Positions 10,471 to 22,533 are shown, counted from the first letter of the stretch. The stretch is DNA of 64,000 bases from Cryptomeria japonica (GCF_030272615.1 NC_081407.1:143350897-143414896), one strand, 5' to 3'. Notes: a model not told the origin generated them from the sequence alone. A program made the numbers and translations.

Positions 10471-12971
10471 CATGGAATTTTGTTAGATATGTGTTTTTTG
10501 TAGGTTTTTCTAACCCTATATTGCTGTTTTGTAAAACAATTTGGAGAATAACCTTGTGCAGCTAGGGTTTTGGACACAAAATCAAGATCTTGGAGAGATT
10601 TGATCTGATCTCCCAAACGACTGAGAGTTTTTGCACCAAATTTTGTTTGCAAGTTGAGGAAAGTATTAATAGCTCTCAATCCAAAATTCAGATTTTGTGG
10701 AGCACATTTGCATTTTCCATGATTTTGTTATGATTTTTCATAAAAAATTAATTTTGAGAGCAAATTAGCAAATTTTTTAGATTTTCTTATATTTTTTAAA
10801 AGATCTTTGATTTATACACATGATCTATTCTTTGTGATTTTAATTTTGATGCAAAATATTTCCCTAAAAATTGGATCTTAAAAAATTAGGGTTTTTGCTT
10901 ATTTTGATTAGATCTCACAAATGACTTTGAATTTTGGCATCAAATTTTTTTAATAGGTCAACAAAATTATCAGAGGTGTTCAGTAAAAATTTCAGAGTTT
11001 TTGGATGAAGGTTTCATTTTATATGAATTTTTTATGATTTTTCATAAAAAATTAGTTTTGAGAGCAAATTAGCGAATTGTTTGGATTTTCTTACATTTTT
11101 GGAAATCTCTTAGAATTATACATAGGATCTATTCTTTGTGATTTTAAATTTGATGCAAAATAATTCCTCAAAAATCAGATCTTTGAAAATTAGGGTTTTG
11201 CATTATTTTACGCATATCTCACAAACTGCTTGGATTTGTTGCAGAATTTTTTTATGTAGGTTTGGAAGACCATCAAAACTCTCCAGTAAAAATTTTAGAT
11301 TTTTTGAATGGATTTTGCATTTTATATGAATTTTTTATTATTTTTCATAAAAAATTATTTTTTGGAGCAAATTAGCAAATTTTTTGGATTTTCTTACATT
11401 TCTGGAAATCTCTTGAAATTGGTCAACAAAACGCATTGTTGAAGCCCCCTATTTCACAAAGTCTTTTGGATCTAAAATTTACCTAACTTGTGTGCTTGCA
11501 GGAAGGGGTGATCATTTGAAACAATCCAAACTACTAACAAATCTTTGTTGCAAGACCTTGACAAGGATTTTATTTTGATCTTTATTGTGTGCCTTGTTTT
11601 TATATATTATCAAACACTTCAATTAGTGCACTAAAATTGAACCAGTGTCTTTTGTGTCTTGGGCAATAGGCTCTTTTTGTTTCATCTTTAGAGGGCATGT
11701 CTCCCCATGTGGTCATTAGGACTACTAGTGAGGAGAGAACGACCCAAGTGGTAGCGAGGAAAACCCACCTCTTCCGAACCACTATAAACAACTGTATTCA
11801 TGGTGAAAACTATGGATAACGTGTGCTGATTAGTTCATACCGACACTATGTCTCCCCATAAACCTGTTTGATCAAATTTATTTGATCATTTGTATGGCAT
11901 AACCCCTACTGGCTAGGAGCCTTCTGTATTTATAGAGTTGAAAGTGTTGCATGTATGGCCACACGAGTGGATGCCCTTACTAGCACCTTTTTGTTTTAGA
12001 AGCCAAAATCCTTCTAGTTGTTAGGGCAAGAGGTCGGACCTCTGGTAGCGGCCCACACACATACGGTTCTTAGTAGAGATACAAAGTTCGCCACAGAGAG
12101 TTTTCGTGGGGATTGATGCTTGGCTGCCCTAAGAAGTGAGTGTTGAGGGTGAAGCCAGTGGGGTCAAGCATCTAAGTATCCACTCTGAATAGTGTAGCCT
12201 TGGGGGAAACTCCATGTGGGATCAACAACTATTGTCCTAGCCAACCATAAGAATTGTGCTTTTTTTATTTTGAACAATCAAATAGTCAAGACCAAATAGC
12301 AAAACATTGTGTCTTTTGTGTCTTCAAGTGTATGCAAAACAATTTTACATCAAACAACACATTTTTATTTGAGTCATTTTGAGTCTAAACACTTGCAAAC
12401 ATTGAGTCTTCATCAACATTGTGTCCTCTTGTCATGGAAATACAGTCAAAATTTCAGATTGGGTCACAACAAAACAACTTCACAAATTGGAAAATTTTAC
12501 AGTCCAACAAACAAGAGCAATCAGTTTCAGAATTCTTGAGCTTCCTAAGCTATCTCTTTAGGTTTTCATCTAGCATTCAACCTATCTTTGGGTCTCACAA
12601 AGTCCATCATTGCTTTACACCTTACATTACATTCACATTTGTCTAAATTTGAGTCAAAAGGTCACTTGCTTGTCCTCATCATACTTTGTCAGCACATTAC
12701 ATACAACAACATTTTTCTAAGTGGTCCCTCATCAAGGTCTATCACCTTTGGGTCTCATTTGGTCTTACTTAGACTCAAGGTCAACTTACCTCATCAAGAG
12801 AAACTATCATCTCTTTGGAAGCCACACCTACTCTACTACATACATACTTAGTCTTACACTTTGGACATTGCAAGTACACCTCAGATTCATTTACATTCCA
12901 TCCAAACTCTTGGTCTTCCATACTCTTTCCATTTTCATCTAGTCTCACACATCTTGGTCAATACCTAGTTC
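10471..12971 (+). other. Long 5' leader of element B with 304-bp tandem repeat
   Basis: About 2.5 kb between the primer-binding site and gag. From about 10580 to 11430 there are three diverged copies of a unit of about 304 bp: TATGATTTTTCATAAAAAAT-type words fall at 10729, 11033 and about 11336. Past the repeat, a TTGTGTGCTTGCAG at about 11490 looks like a 3' splice site, though no matching donor is obvious. The rest (11500-12970) is open in no frame and shows no domain. Confidence 0.65.
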
Positions 12972-15900
12972 ATGGTTGAAACTCGTTCCCAAAAATCTAG
13001 GAGAGAAGCTAAAGAGGCTCAAGAGTCCACAAACATGAGTGCCTATGAGTATGACAATGATGTCTTTTTCAATTATGATCATACTACATTACCTGACATG
13101 GATGCCTATAGAAACATTCCAAATGTTGAGCAAATGGACACTACAAACAACAATGATACAAACAATGACAATATGGACAACATTTCAGTACATTCAGTAG
13201 AAGTGGAAGACTCCATTATGGATCCTCGTTTCAATTGATTGGTTGAAGAAATAATGAGGAGAGATAGACAATACTTCTTACAAGTGATGGCACAAAGTGG
13301 AGCCAAGATTCCTCATGATTTTGACATGTCTCAAATAATGGAAAATTGACCTTTGCAAAAACCTCACCTCAACATGGATCAAAGGAGGCCTAATAGTGGA
13401 GGCAATAGAGGACCACATCTTGTGCCTGAATCACCATCATCTTTGTTTCAAAAACTAGAGGTCCAATACACACATGGTCAAGCATATGATACTCACCTTT
13501 GCAAACCATTATGGAAGTCTTATGCAGAAAAATATACTCAATCACATACCAATGCTAAGGATCAACCACCAAAGCAATTGGATATTCAAAGGCATGTTCA
13601 AAATTTGGACACAAGGAAACCCCATGTCAAATTTGGGGGCAACACACTAGAACAAACTCATGACATTCCTATAGAGTATGGTATACATGGACAAAGCAGA
13701 TATTTCATTCCTCACCATGACTCTATACCAAGTGGTCCATATATGTAGCATCATTATAGACCTCCTCCATATGAACATGTATATGATCAATATCATCCAT
13801 ATATGCAACATGCTCCTCCTCCAATCGATGCCTCAAGCATGGGTTATGGTCCAAGAAGTCGGTCTCCACCTAAGACCAATTTGGAATAACAAATCAAGGA
13901 CTTACAAAAGAAAATGGAGGACATAAATATACCGAAGCCAACATACACAATGAGGGACATATGTCCCTATCCATTTGACAAAAGCATTCCAATGCCTCCA
14001 TTTCCTACACACTTTGTGACACCTAAGTTCGATAAGTATAGAGGAAAAGGGGATCCTAAGGCACATATAAGATAATTTTTCACAGCCTGCATCGAAGTAG
14101 CAGTAGAAGAAACATATTTGATGAGATTATTCCCATAGAGCTTAGGCGATCAAGCTATGGAATGGTTCTCCCAACTTCCACCTGGAATTAAGTCATGGGG
14201 TGACTTAGCAGAAACATTTATCCAACATTTATCATACAACATAGAGACAGACATATCAGTCACTACCTTATGCAACACCAAGCAAAAGGATGGAGAATCT
14301 TTTTCATCATTTTTACAAAGATGGAGAAATCTAGCCAGTAGATGCTCTTGTGAAATTCCACAAAAACAAATGGTAGAGATGTTCACACAGAATGTTAACA
14401 AAAACATTGGTTATGACCTAAGAAAAGCTTGTTTGTCCACCTTCAAAGATGTCATTGAAAAAGGCTTAGCAACAGAGAAGGTCCTAATTGAACAAGGAGT
14501 CATTAAGATACTCAAAGAAAACAAAGATGACTTTAAAGGAAAAGATAAGCCAAGATTTTGGAATAAAAACAAGAACACAGTCAATGATGGTGTTGTTGAT
14601 GCCAATACAATGTGACCCAAAATTGTTTTTTCTAGATCAACCTCTGCAAACAATCAAGTGAATACTCAAACAACTTCCAAATCATGAAGGAAGTACACCC
14701 CATTGGGAGAACCACTTGAATCAGTTTTGAAAAAGCTAGTGGCAAACAAAATCATAACAATTCCAGATTTGCCTCCATATGAGCCAAAGGTCAAACCAAA
14801 TTGGTGGAATGATGATGAATATTGTGAATTTCATAAAATCAAGGGACATAAAATAGGAAATTGTCACCGACTGAAGAACATCATACAAGATCTTATTGAT
14901 AGAGGTGACATTGAGATTGAAGGACACTCATCCAATCAAGAACATGAGATGTTTAAGGAACCATTCCCAAAACATGACAAGGGAAAAGCTAAAGCCATAG
15001 ATGACCAAACCAACTATACCAAAGCATCTTATAACTATGATTCAACTGTCAATCACATTTCGATGGACAATTATGTCTCTACCATTATCATCAAGGACAA
15101 AATGCCTGAGACTTCTACCCAAAGACCCAAGATTGTCCTAAAAGGCGTCAGATCTTCTTCTAAACCTACCTCCGAATGTAATGTTACAACTCATCAAGGT
15201 AAATTCACTTTGCAAGGTGCTCCAGCTAAAAACACCGCTTCTTCATCAACCAAAGTTGAGTATGACCTTGTAGAATAGTTAGGGAAGACACCCACGCTCA
15301 TCTCCATCCTTGAGCTCGTATGCATATCCCCCGCACATAAAGCCATTCTTGACAAAATTTTGAGAGACACTTCTGTCCCTACTGATCTGAACGTGGACCA
15401 GTTTCAAGCCATGGTGGGATACCTTTCCATTCCACACTCCCTTACATTCAAAGAAGCCAATGACACCTCTGTAAGTCAGCCACATAATGCACCTTTACAC
15501 ATTGAAGCCTTCATACACAAATATCAAATAAAATGAGTCCTGATAGATGGAGGAGCAGGTCTAAACATTTGTACATTGAGCACTATTAAACAATTGGGAT
15601 ATTTAGATAAAGCTGTGAATTCTACAAACAAAATTACCATCAAGGCATATGACGATGAAGAGCGTTCATCCAAAGGCATAGTCACCTTACCTCTCAGAGT
15701 TGGGCTAGTTACAAAAGATGTGGTTTGCCAAGTCTTGGATCTAGATCTAACATATAATATATTGCTAGGACATCCATGGATTCATGAGATGAATGCAGTA
15801 CCATCTACATATCATCGATGTATCAAGTTTCCACACAATGGAGTTGAAGTGACTATCAAAGCTGACCCAAATCCATTCATATATTGCAACAATTTGCGAC

Positions 15901-16103
15901 CTAGATCAAAAATAACAATTCCAGCCAATCGAGAGGCTATTCCTTCATCAACATATGTGGATCCAGAATCCTTGAAAGCTTCTACATCAAAACAAGCAGA
16001 GATCAAAGAAAAGTTCAAGTTTAAAGATGTGGGATGTGGTGAGTATATCTTTCATGTTGATCAACTCCCACTATCTCCTAAGGTATTCAGTCAATGGGAA
16101 TAG
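12972..16103 (+). pseudogene. Gag-protease of element B (Tat-like gypsy)
   Basis: The whole 3.1 kb lies in one frame from ATG at 12972, with eleven in-frame stops (13236, 13347, 13746, 13887, 14073, 14136, 14613, 14685, 15276, 15534, 16101) and no frameshift. A retrotransposon gag domain lies around 13930-14560 (hallmarks: F-D-K-Y-x-G-K-G-D-P, A-M-E-W-F, W-x-D-L-A-E-T-F, S-F-x-x-F-L-Q-R-W-R). A zinc finger of C-x-F-H-K-x3-G-H-x4-C type is near 14830, then a linker, then a retropepsin with active site I-D-G-G-A-G near 15545-15560 and the flap/C-terminal I-L-L-G-H-P-W near 15760. Gag would form the particle and the protease would cut the polyprotein. Each stop is one C-to-T step from Gln or Arg. 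Confidence 0.85.
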
Positions 16104-17099
16104 TCTACAAGCAACTTCCAATACCAAGGAATTGGGTGTGAACCACCTAGTGTTGTGCCTACTAAGTTTGAACGCAAATCTCATCCAGTGGTGCAAGCAA
16201 CTCTTGATATCAATAATCCTAAGAGTGGTTCCAACGAAGAATCTATTGAGTGTATTGCCAGCCCTCTTGATAACTCACATAGATTTACCATATCATCCAC
16301 TCATTCCATTTCCACTCCACTTCCAAACTTGGATCAACAAGAATTAAAAAAGCCCTTACTAATTGGGGATCAAAAATCAAGCTTTGAAAAGAAAAAACTA
16401 AAAGTCAAAAATAAAGAAAAGTCCTTCAACCCAAATCAAAATCAAAAGCTATTGGACTCTACAAAAATCAAAGTCAAGGATAAAAATCCTATGAACGAAC
16501 AAGAACAAGAACAAGAGTTGATCTCCCCTAATATCAAAATAACTGGGGGCAAAAGTTCTAAAATTTCAAGTCAAAAAACATACTTGTTGATTCTAAGTCT
16601 CCATCATGTCATGATACTTTCACTTCTTTTCGCAATCATAAGCCTTCATCACTCATCCACTTGTTCCATACATCTATTCCCTTCTAGTGATACATCATGG
16701 ACCTTTAATGGAGCTTCCTCAAGGGACTTTGTTATCAGGGATGCCCAAACTTCTTTAGGTGACACGTATATGGGCAAATGTAGTCCACACATTAGTAATT
16801 CTATCTCAGTTCCTTTATCAAGGAAGATAGTCACTCGAGCCACACATCATTTAGTCAAGGAACAATGCAGCTACAATCATAAGGTTAAGCCTCGTACATT
16901 TGAGGTGGGTGACTTAGTTCTCAAAGAAAATCCTAAAAATCAGCAAGACAGAGAGAAGGGCAAGTTTGAACCAAATTGGATTGGTCCTTATATCATCATA
17001 GTAGCATATGGATCTGGTGCATATCAGCTCTCAACCACAAAGGGTGAACTTTTGGAGGATCCTATCAACAACATGCACCTTCACAGGTTTCACACATAG
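16104..17099 (+). pseudogene. Linker fused to integrase C-terminal region (element B)
   Basis: This continues in the same frame as gag-protease; the stretch from 16155 to 17099 is open for 314 codons. The first 200 codons are a low-complexity Lys/Gln/Ser-rich linker and a hydrophobic patch (around 16570-16680). The last 90 codons (16840-17099) are the C-terminal domain of a gypsy integrase: V-G-D-L-V-L-K, then K-F-x-P-N-W-I-G-P-Y, G-A-Y-Q-L and a final H-L-H-R-F. The RT, RNase H and integrase catalytic core, normally about 3 kb, are absent. The joined frame remains open, so the deletion may be an established feature of the family and not a random break. Confidence 0.75.
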
Positions 17100-18800
17100 C
17101 TCTTTAGAGTATCCTAATTCAAAAAAAAAAAATTAAAAATACAAAAAAAAATCGTTACTTGGTGAAAACCTGGCAAACAGGCTCCTTGTGACACAAAAAA
17201 ATAAAAAAAAATTAAAAAAGTAAAGAAAAACATTTCGTCCAATGGTGAAAACCACTTCGATGGTGCCTTAGGCAAGTACCATGGTGAAAACCGAGTCACC
17301 GACGCCATGTGTAGAGACATTGCTCCTCCCTCCTTCAGAATTCCATTTCATCCTTCACTTTGCACACACTCACAGCCTATCCATTCATAATAAACATATC
17401 CATCCCCATCATGGCTTGTTATTGATCTACCCAAGATTGGTTTGCCATTCATAATAAACATTCCTTGTCATCCCTTTCCATCCATTATAAATCAGCTCCT
17501 ATCTGTGGCTAAGGCTAATCCTACATCTACTGATGGGTGTGGAACTGAGAGCATCACATGTTTTGAGGAGTACAGTTTCTTCCACTTTTCTTCAGTCTAT
17601 CCACACACAATCCACAATAAAGTTCTATCTTCTCCACAATAAAGTATCTGTTTCATGGATTCAGTCAGTTTCAGATGAGACACAGCAACAACAATGGGCT
17701 TCAACAAATAAAATCTTTCAATAGACTCAGACAACATTATGGTTTAGTTCTATCTATCCTTTTTGTGAAAGTAAACATTGTGACCACAATCAAATAAGAC
17801 TTATACAAGTGACAAGAGACACTAAACTTGAGGACTACAGTGGATGTTGGTGTCGAGTCTTGGTTTTCTTTTGATTTTAATTTTCTGGTGACATGTCTTT
17901 TAGCTTTTCTGGGATGTCTCTGACTAGAGATTTTATCTCCAAGATGTCTTTGACTAGAAAGGCAAGGATGGGTTATCGTCACCTATTTTTCTTTTGCTAT
18001 TTGTGGATTGTCTCTTAGTAACGCTATGACTTGTCCAAGGATATGAGGACACTGAGAGTCTAGTATGAACTGGGGCATTCCTTGTTTGCAACTGTCTTAT
18101 CTCCATGCAAATGGGTGCAATGACTTTCTGGGTTGAACATTTGCCTTGATTGTCATAACCTACTTGCCATAATAAAGCTCAATGATGATAACGCACAAGA
18201 AGCTCTTTTCACTTTCATATCTTCTATCTTTCATCGCCCTTTCTTGATTGAATGCCATCATCCTTCTTGAGTCCATGTATCCCGCTATCACATGACAGAG
18301 TATAATGACACACCAAAAATATTTGCATTTCATGTAGTTGCACCTGCATTATCACATGTTAGCATTTCATACATATATATAAATATTACAATTACATCAC
18401 ATCCTGCACACAACACATATTAGCACATTTTACATTTGCATTATCATATTCATTTGCATTTCATACATTCACATTTGCATTGGCATAACATATAAAACAT
18501 AAAAGAACAAAAATATTGCATTTCATTATGTACATATTTGCATCCATAACATAAGCATCACATAGAAACATACATCATGAAACATCTCATCACATAGGTA
18601 CGCATGCATATAGCTACTGCAAGGATGAATCTCATATATATATATATATATAATCATAAGTGTCATGATACAATGATGTCAAAATCATATGGCTACAATC
18701 ACTCAAATGTGTCATCATACAAAATGGTACAAAACTGATACATAGGGAGCCCTCTAAGGCTATGATGAACTCCCTCCCTCAGAGCTGCCTGGCCTCAACG
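17100..18800 (+). other. 3' non-coding region of element B, first part
   Basis: It begins with poly(A)-rich tracts (17119-17230) separated by three TGGTGAAAACC words (17160, 17232, 17281). Between 18300 and 18560 the word CATTTGCATT and variants recur in a degenerate array. A (TA)10 microsatellite lies at 18634-18653. I see no sense coding region. Confidence 0.5.
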
Positions 18801-18804
18801 GAGT

Positions 18805-19308
18805 CTAAGCCCTAGAAGGACCCACCACAAGATCATCTCTCTTGGCCCCTATATCCTCTACAACCACCCCTCGCATCGCCCTATCCAGACAGAGGAACCC
18901 ACTAATCAATCCTGCCAGTACTGATGGTAGTACTAATCCTATCTATATCATGGTATCCCATGCCACATGTCCAACCCTCATCTCTAGTCTGGGATCCTGA
19001 AACACTCATCTCAGGGCATCTCTATCTCTGCCTTGATTGTAGGGAATCAACTCCCCATCGATTGGTATCCTCAGTATCCTATACACATCCTCTAAGGTGA
19101 TTGTCATCTCACCCATCGACAAATGAAAGCTATGAGTCTCTGAGTGCCATCTCTCAGCCAGCATAGTCAGCAACCCCATGTTCGCCTGAAACTCAGGCAC
19201 ATACAAAATGAATCGCAAACCCATAACCTCAATCGTGGCTCTGTCCTCAAATGTCAGCTCTGGTTGTAACCTATGAGTCGATGGGAATCTCTCCTGTGAC
19301 TCTAACAT
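18805..19308 (-). pseudogene. Antisense plant mobile domain (PMD) ORF in element B
   Basis: Read from 19308 leftward, about 168 codons lie in one frame with two in-frame stops: TGA at 19006-19008, in a context where family members usually have Arg, and TAG near 18934, where Gln is expected. The hallmarks are those of the aminotransferase-like plant mobile domain: L-T-x-L-A-E-R-W near residue 48, then T-H-S-F-H-L, G-E-M-T-I-T-L-E-D-V, and R-I-P-I-D-G-E. A following block with V-F-Q-D-P, H-V-A-W-D and V-L-A-G-L-I is also typical. The domain occurs in host silencing-related proteins (the MAIN/MAIL1 family) and in mobile elements. Its antisense position downstream of pol fits the known habit of plant gypsy elements of carrying extra ORFs there. 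Both ends of the domain look truncated. Confidence 0.75.
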
Positions 19309-19349
19309 AGGTAGGTACTCTTGCAGTCAAGCAAATCAATCATGTTAGT

Positions 19350-19530
19350 CATAGTGGCACTCCCTGTTCATCACAAAGTACTACGTGTTTTTGCACTCCC
19401 TGCTCATCACAAAGTGTTGCTTACATTTGCACTCACTGTTCATCACAAAGTGCTGCTCTTTTTTTTTAGTACTCCCTATTCATCACAAAGTACTTTGTCT
19501 TGGTACTCCCTATTCATCACAAAGTGCCTT
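19350..19530. repeat. Minisatellite with hairpin units in element B
   Basis: Five units share a core CCCTGTTCATCACAAAGT, at about 19361, 19398, 19434, 19484 and 19508. Several units have short flanking arms that can pair (GCACT with AGTGC, AGTACT with AGTACT). Spacing is irregular (24-51 bases). Confidence 0.75.
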
Positions 19531-20341
19531 GATCTATCTTATCCTAGGGCCTCTGCTTGAGTGTATCCTCTTAAGTAGTTTCCTAATTAGCAACGTATGT
19601 TCTATCACATAATTGTCATTCCTGGCCCTATTTGCTATTTTAGTCTTCCCTAGAGGACCTACTTGAGTGTATTCTCTCAGCAGCTTATCCAATCGACAAC
19701 GTATGTTCATTACAGAACTGTTGATTTGGCCTAGAAGACATAAACGCGCTTTCATTACATAAACGTGCTTACATATTGCACAGATACGCCTGGCACAAAC
19801 ACAGATGCACCTAAGTGTTTTTCAACCTTGTTTGACATATTCTAAAATGCATTTATTGTGCTACCTAAGATGCATTAATGATAGCATTTATTACAACAAA
19901 GTACAAGGAGGTTTTGTGGTACTTACTGGCTCTCCTACCTCTGCTGGCCTCTGAAATCGGCGAACGCGATTGAATCTGTGAACCAATACCATCACTGCTG
20001 ACTGTTGCTGCTCTATTCTCTCTCTGCACTCTGATCTCTTGGATGTGTGGATGACAATGAGGATGTTTTCCCCTTGTGGTCTATCTTATAGACTGCCCTA
20101 GCCCTAGCCCTCGTTTCCCAAGTCAGTCTTCTTTATCCTGTGACTCTGTCACTCTATTCTATCTTGTCAGTCCATTCTAGCCTTTCTTTCTTATCGAAAG
20201 ATTGTCTACAATATTTTCAGACATTTTCATCCAATCTCTTGAGGGGGCATATCATTCCCATCTTGGGGCAACTTTGTATTAGTTCATATTATCTTCTTTG
20301 AAATAACGCGACAAGCTGCATTGTCTCAAAGAGGGGCAAAA
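19531..20341 (+). other. 3' end of the B interior and polypurine tract
   Basis: No coding sequence is evident. From about 20000 it matches B1 (9314-9671). The final purine-rich AAAGAGGGGCAAAA at 20328-20341 abuts the right LTR and is the likely plus-strand primer. Confidence 0.65.
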
Positions 20342-21118
20342 TGTAGACACCTAAAATTGTCATGTCTAATTAAATAAATATCTTTATTTATTTAATTACT
20401 TTAGCCTAATTCTTCTATTAATTAAATAAATCTTTATTTATTTAATTAATTCATTTATCCTCTTCTAGCCTTATTTCTCATTTAAATAAATACATTTATT
20501 TATTTAAATTATCATTTTCCTAAATTAAATAAATATTTTATTTATTTAATTTGATCCCACTTCTTCTATTAATTAAATGAATCTTTATTTATTTAATTAA
20601 TTCATTAGCCTTTTCTACCCATGACACATGTCATTCATCTCTTAATTCAAACTACCTACCCCTTTCATTATTTTATTATTTTCTCTACCTACCCTCTAAT
20701 CATAGCCGACCTCTTTTACACCTCTCAATCTTATCCCTCCATTTCTTATAGTGTCTTCTATATAAGGAGATGCTTCCTTCATTATCAAACCCTCAACTAT
20801 GCATTCATCCCCAACTACGCTTTCGAACTTGCATATGCAATCAAGCCTATTTACAACCACATTTTTGTTCTTTGTTGAGCTCTTGTGCACATAAAATCTG
20901 AGAGCAAATATATCAAGCAAGATCAATGGAGATAGGAAGAATGGAGATTCAAACCCTATTGGACATTTGATGGTATAATCTTTGTGATTTCATTTGATTT
21001 GCATTGTCTTAGGTAATCTTCATATGTTATGGTGGATCTTTGTTGTTGTTAGGCTAGGGTTTTGTGGTTGAATTCGTTTAGTCTTTCAACATTGTTGTTT
21101 CCACTTTCACCATATACA
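20342..21118 (+). repeat. Right LTR of element B
   Basis: This is a match to 9672-10450, with the same five palindromes and the TATA box at 20759. It ends CATATACA at 21118, and a broken copia LTR follows without any spacer. Confidence 0.9.
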
Positions 21119-21203
21119 GTAATCATCATTTATCAATTATATCATCAATCTCCAACAACCTTCTCAATATCAGCATACCAACAAACTTAATGTAGTGCCA
21201 ACA
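21119..21203 (-). repeat. Remnant of the 3' LTR of element C
   Basis: About 85 bases matching 31518-31602 and ending GTGCCAACA. It stops exactly where the B LTR ends at 21118. About 1.47 kb of this LTR is missing. Confidence 0.85.
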
Positions 21204-21573
21204 ATCTCCCCGTTTGACATTGATGGCGGTACCAACTTGATTTATTCCAATTGATTCGAACTACTGTTATTCTTCTCCTATTATCCTTGAGCTATAAACT
21301 TCTCTCATAATCTTCTCCCCCTGTCATTACTCTTCTCCCCCTTTGACAACAATGCCAAAAGTAAAAGTGATCCATGATTACTTTTCCTAGGAAGTAATTT
21401 CCTTGCTTGTTAAAACATATACAAATGTATCATCTTAGTCTCAGTTGGGGCATCTTGTCTTCATTCACTATTCCCTGCACAACTTTAGGTGACCTCCTAA
21501 AGTGTGTAAATTAACATCAACTCACAAATAGTATTCTGTAGAGTCATAGAATTGATGCTTTCACCGAACTCTA
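21204..21573 (-). other. 3' untranslated region and polypurine tracts of element C
   Basis: On the minus strand, CAAACGGGGAGAT lies directly against the LTR (21204-21216). Two more AAAGGGGGAGAAG-like tracts follow upstream (about 21308-21345). Several purine tracts before the 3' LTR are a feature described for the Sirevirus branch of copia. Confidence 0.65.
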
Positions 21574-22072
21574 TCAGTGAGTATTAGATTGGGGTAGGAC
21601 CCCTAACTTACTTCTGAGATACTCAAAAGTGTCCCTTGGCAGTGGCTTTGTGAAGATGTCTGCTATGTGTTCCTTTGTGCCAACTTTCTTTTCTTGAACT
21701 TCTTCTCTTAGATAATGATACTTTATAGAAATATGCTTTTTCTTAGAGTGCATTACCGGATTCTTTGAAATGTTAATAGCACTTGTATTATCACAAAATA
21801 TAGTTAGTGGTTCAGTAACTGTCTCATTCATACCTTCCAACAGTTGTTTGATCCATGCTATATTGGTACAATTCAATGCTGCAGTGGAATATTCAGCTTC
21901 AATTGTTGACTGTGAAATGCATCCTTGTTTCTTGCTAAGTCAACTCACTAGTATTTCTCACAAAAATAAAGCTCCACTACTTGTGCTTTTCCTATCATCA
22001 ATATTTCCTACCCAATCAGCATTAGTATAGACTTTTAAGTCAAAATCATTCTTCTTTTTATATAGTAAACTA
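21574..22072 (-). pseudogene. RNase H C-terminal part of element C pol
   Basis: This continues the RNase H that is interrupted at 26324 by element G. It shows N-A-D-W-V-G near 22010, a frame break in 21900-21960, then I-F-C-D-N-T-S-A-I near 21790 and the conserved copia C-terminal H-I-A-D-I-F-T-K-P-L near 21640, ending in a stop at 21574. RNase H would remove RNA from the RNA-DNA hybrid during copying. Confidence 0.8.
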
Positions 22073-22533
22073 TGAGATTTTTCCAAGATCAAGAGGCAAT
22101 GGAAAGCACAAATAAGAGAGAACAAAATATATGATAGAAATAAACTATATTCTATCAAGGTGAAAAATATGATCAACTAGATCATTAAGCATTACATACA
22201 ATGAATATAAGCCTACTTATATAGGCAAGGCTATATGGATATGTGAACACACAAATATGACATGTGGCTCAATAAGAAACAAGGGTAGGTAGGAAATAGG
22301 TGTGGGTAGGTAGGAGAAATAATATAATAGTCCACATGAGGTGGATCACCCACTGAATGTGGAGTGTAACAACAAGATCACACTATAAAAGGTGGAAATT
22401 CTCCTACACACACTATCCCAATGTGGCACAAACACCCAAGTGTCTCATACCCAAACTATTATGAAATGCATTTCCTAAGTAAACTTAAGTATAGTGTAAT
22501 AATATCCATGATGAATAATTATTTACACCAACA
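22073..22533 (-). repeat. 3' LTR of element G (left on the plus strand)
   Basis: 461 bp, TGAGATTTTT to ACACCAACA in plus-strand reading. It is equal in length to the other LTR, which argues for a recent insertion without indels. Confidence 0.92.

Larger units (their letters stand above)
9672..21118 (+). mobile_element. Element B: Tat-like Ty3/gypsy element with internal deletion
   Basis: LTRs of about 778 bp at 9672-10450 and 20342-21118 flank a 9.9 kb interior. The order is primer-binding site, 2.5 kb leader with a tandem repeat, gag, protease, an ORF ending in an integrase C-terminal region, a 3' region with an antisense plant-mobile-domain ORF, and a polypurine tract. RT, RNase H and the integrase core are missing, so the element is non-autonomous. 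The gag zinc finger of C-x-F-H-K-x3-G-H type and the I-D-G-G-A protease site are typical of the Tat/Ogre branch of gypsy. No target-site duplication can be tested, since the left LTR adjoins B1 and the right one adjoins a broken copia LTR. Confidence 0.8.

Noticed and set aside
11485-11500. 3' splice site in the B leader
   Set aside because: TTGTGTGCTTGCAG looks good, but I found no convincing donor, so no intron is called.
12309-12942. Overlapping small ORFs upstream of the B gag
   Set aside because: Short, overlapping in several frames, no domain, and in the untranslated leader.
17442-17724. Plus-strand ORFs between the B integrase tail and the antisense ORF
   Set aside because: Short, no motif, and not conserved with anything in the window.
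18634-18653. (TA)10 run as a regulatory site
   Set aside because: Ordinary microsatellite in an AT-rich non-coding region.
19350-19530. CRISPR-like array
   Set aside because: Irregular spacing, plant retroelement context, and no uniform spacers; it is a minisatellite.
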